Positions 23,716 to 26,005 of a DNA stretch of 26,005 bases are shown piece after piece (the first letter of the stretch is position 1; each line of letters begins with the position of its first letter). Source of the stretch: Sphaeroforma arctica JP610 (lineage: Eukaryota > Opisthokonta > Ichthyosporea > Ichthyophonida). The DNA is taken from the NCBI RefSeq assembly GCF_001186125.1, contig NW_014040524.1, positions 98,003-124,007 on the forward strand. The letters are read 5' to 3'. The position numbers and the translations under genes are program-made. The notes below the pieces were generated by a model. The model was not told the DNA's origin. It was given only the letters and a program-made list of their open reading frames with translations, and did no database searches.

Positions 23716-24452
23716 AGGGGTTGACAATAACAAAACAAAAAAGGCTTTTTGAGACGGGGGAATTTTACTATAGAGATTGACCCAGAGGTACATGAAATAT
23801 TTATGTTCATTCGTCGTTAGACAGCTTAAAATGTTCATCTCGACGAGTTAGCCACGCATTTTTAATCTCATCCCGATCGGCCTATTGGTTCAAAAGCTAA
23901 GGCAAATACTAATTTGTACCAGAACTGGGTCAAACTAGCCATACGTAGACGTTATGTATGTCCATGTACACCTATCCGATCTCCTGGGATCAAAATATGT
24001 TATTCTAATAAGATATATGTGCATGCACAGCGACTCTGGAGGTGTATGTGAGGTACCAGTTTCTATACCTAGTACATTTTGTACCAGTGACAAAACGAAG
24101 TGCACGAAACACATCTCCAGAGTCGCTGTGCGTGCATATATATCCTCCCAAAGAGTATTAGAATAACATATTTTGATCCCAGGAGCATCGGATAGGTGTA
24201 CATGGACATGCACAATACATACGTATGGCTAGTTTGACCCATTCTGGTACAAACTGGTATTTGCCTTAACTTTTGAACCAATAGGCCGATCGGGATGAGA
24301 TTAAAAATGCGTGGCTAACTCGTCGAGACGAACATTTTAAGCTAGCTAACGACCAATAAACGTAAATATTTTATGTACCTCTGGGCTGGGTCAACCTCTA
24401 TAGTAAAATTCCCCGTCTTCAAAAAACCTACTCACTTTGTTGTCAACCCCTA
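23716..24452. mobile_element. Foldback element with long inverted arms (non-autonomous DNA transposon-like)
   Basis: The outer 13 bp are perfect inverted copies: ATAGGGGTTGACA at 23714-23726 and TGTCAACCCCTAT at 24441-24453. The arms of roughly 330 bp pair along their length (for example GAATTTTACTATAGAG with CTCTATAGTAAAATTC, and CAGCGACTCTGGAG at 24028 with CTCCAGAGTCGCTG at 24116) around a 60-bp loop. The right arm has one insertion of about 12 bp. A TA at each end fits a TA target-site duplication, as for Tc1/mariner-type elements, but palindromic ends make this uncertain. It has no transposase; open frames inside it are chance. Arm divergence of roughly 5-10% suggests a moderately old copy. 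Confidence 0.85.
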
Positions 24453-25406
24453 TCAGTCAATCTGAATCACCTGACTTCAGGTCCAGGAATTTGGCCCGGT
24501 GTGTCGGATCATTCGATGTCCAATGATATTGGGAGTTGGATAACCTTTCAACATATTTTACAAATCAGCTGAATCTGATTAGCTGAAGGCTCTTGAATTT
24601 ACTCCTGATTCCTGTCCTGAAGCCTGAAGACCCGTACTGGAGTCTGCAGACTCCGTGCAGAGTATGTACACACTTTGTTTTTCTCTATTGTTTAAAAAAC
24701 AAACGAAATATTTCAACAACAACAAAAATGAGTTTTTTTGTTATACAAAAGGGTTTGCAGAAATATCAAGGCCCGTATCCGTGAGGCAGGGTCTCATCTC
24801 AATCTGAGGGCTGAGGCCTCTGGGCCTCTCTGGGGCCTGAGTGACCTCTTTGCCCTTAGGGCCCTGGGGCTTAGGTCGCCGTCAGGTGTCTAAATACATA
24901 TGTACTGATACTAAGGCATATTATTTGATTTTTTTTTTACTTCCCCCCCCCCCCTCCCCGAAATCTAAAATAAAAATAAAAATCTACAGACGGCTAATTA
25001 ATTACGGCTATATACCCGAGCGTGCGCTATGTAACCTACAAGTAAAACTGCAGTATAACTTTCGTGTTCTGATACTATTCATCCCACGCTACACTTGACA
25101 ACAGTATGTCAATTCATTGCTTGATCAAGCTGTAATGGAATTAGTTGTGACCTACGTGAATAATATTGCAGGGGTCTCTTATTTAGTCGTTCCGTAGGTG
25201 CGAAGCTGTCTTATTTATATATCGCGAGCTATGATACTAGTATTGAAGTGAATCGTAACTCTTCACAAAACTTGAACCGTATTTCATACATGAAAATATA
25301 TTTAGTAGGAACGGCATGCGATCTATTGAATGGTATAACGGTGATATCATATTTGTACGGACACACACGGACTGCAACTGCCATCAAGGGGCGTTAAGTA
25401 AGCAAC
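24453..25406. other. Intergenic, upstream of the third gene
   Basis: It contains a perfect palindrome GGAGTCTGCAGACTCC (24639-24654), a GC-rich GGCCTCTGGGCCTCT segment (24810-24840) and a 14-base poly-C-like run at 24943-24958. No gene is recognised. Confidence 0.5.
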
Positions 25407-25757
25407 ATGCGGGGGTCGTTTGACTCTGACGACTCGAATGAGTATGGTGCTACTGTTCGATCGGTCGACAGATCCTACCTGGATGCACCAGGTATGTGTT
25501 CATAACGAGAAATTTCATAGCACACACATATTCAGATAGTATTTGCTTTGAAATTTCGTGGCACAACTTATGCGTGTACGCAATACTATCGGAGGCACAT
25601 TCTTATCAGTGTACGTAACGCACTCTAAATTTCGACTATAGCCGTCGAAGGATGTTTGGCAACCAAGATCTGGAATTTTGTGTCATCATTTACTCGTGTA
25701 CTGTTTAGAAGAGTTCATAGCTGTTCTTGTGTGCAACTGAAAGACCCGATAGCGAAA
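25407..25757 (+). CDS. Probable first two exons of an unrecognised gene, 3' partial
   Basis: Exon 1 (25407-25491) opens with ATG, 9 nt downstream of an in-frame TAA, with A at -3. It reads MRGSFDSDDSNEYGATVRSV and ends phase 1 at GTATGT. Exon 2 (25642-25757) follows an acceptor GACTATAG and continues in phase with AVEGCLATKIWNFVSSFTR, LFRRVHSCSCVQL and DPIAK before GTATGT (phase 0). The acidic Ser/Asp start, then a Trp/Phe-rich basic segment, could precede a membrane region, but no family is recognised. The following intron runs into CA and TA repeats at the window end. Confidence 0.45.
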
Positions 25758-25844
25758 GTATGTATATATGTACATGTGTTTATGTGCACCTACATTTGGA
25801 CATATAGATATATATTCATATCCACCTCCGAATCCCTTCCTCCG

Positions 25845-25924
25845 CCACACACACACACGCACAAACACACACACAAGCACAAACATACACAAACATACAC
25901 ACAGGCACACACATATACATACAT

Positions 25925-25957
<33 letters not shown>

Positions 25958-25982
25958 ATCTATATATATATATATATATATA
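25845..25982. repeat. CA then TA microsatellite near the window end
   Basis: ACACACAAGCACAAACATAC-type CA repeats lead into two TA runs. It lies in intron 2 of the probable third gene. Confidence 0.9.
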
Positions 25983-26005
25983 ACTAGTTATTTACTTTTA
26001 TTATT

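Noticed and set aside
23935-24213. Open frames of 70-92 codons in the foldback element
   Set aside because: They arise from the inverted arms and have no transposase motifs.

Overview
The window is eukaryotic nuclear DNA, very rich in introns and simple repeats. It holds two clear multi-exon genes on the + strand and the probable first exons of a third. Exons were assigned by conserved protein sequence, GT..AG borders and matching phases. No rRNA, tRNA, CRISPR array or protein-coding mobile element was seen. A GABA-B-type receptor, short exons (about 75-300 bp) and introns full of tandem arrays would suit a unicellular relative of animals, such as an ichthyosporean of the Sphaeroforma kind. 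That is an inference of low to moderate confidence. Short TTTAGGG/CCCTAAA (telomere-type) runs are scattered through the introns of both main genes.

Region 1 (1-14985): a 5'-partial class C G-protein-coupled receptor gene. Twenty-one exons join in frame over 527-14985 to give 1174 residues and a stop. The order is a LamG-like start, a long cysteine- and glycan-site-rich ectodomain with a GCC2/GCC3 (ephrin-receptor-like) module, a seven-helix domain closely resembling GABA-B receptors, and a Ser/Asn-rich cytoplasmic tail ending in a possible PDZ ligand (T-E-V). No Venus flytrap domain could be recognised. The introns hold many tandem arrays, and several start exactly at, or repeat, the 5' splice site.

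Region 2 (14986-18179): about 3.2 kb between genes, with weak orphan open stretches, a 2-copy repeat, an AT-rich block and a palindromic CTCGAG cluster upstream of the next gene.

Region 3 (18180-22894): a complete nine-exon gene for a 343-residue zinc-dependent cinnamyl-alcohol-dehydrogenase-type (CAD/YahK) medium-chain alcohol dehydrogenase. All recognised zinc ligands and the Rossmann glycine motif are present.

Region 4 (22895-26005): mostly non-coding. It contains a 0.74-kb foldback element with arms of about 330 bp and TA at both ends (probably a non-autonomous DNA transposon). Two in-phase exons at 25407-25757 probably begin a third + strand gene that runs off the window.

Nothing shows that the genes work together: one is a surface receptor and the other a cytosolic redox enzyme. 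The most unusual signal is the repeated copying of splice-junction sequence into long intronic arrays.
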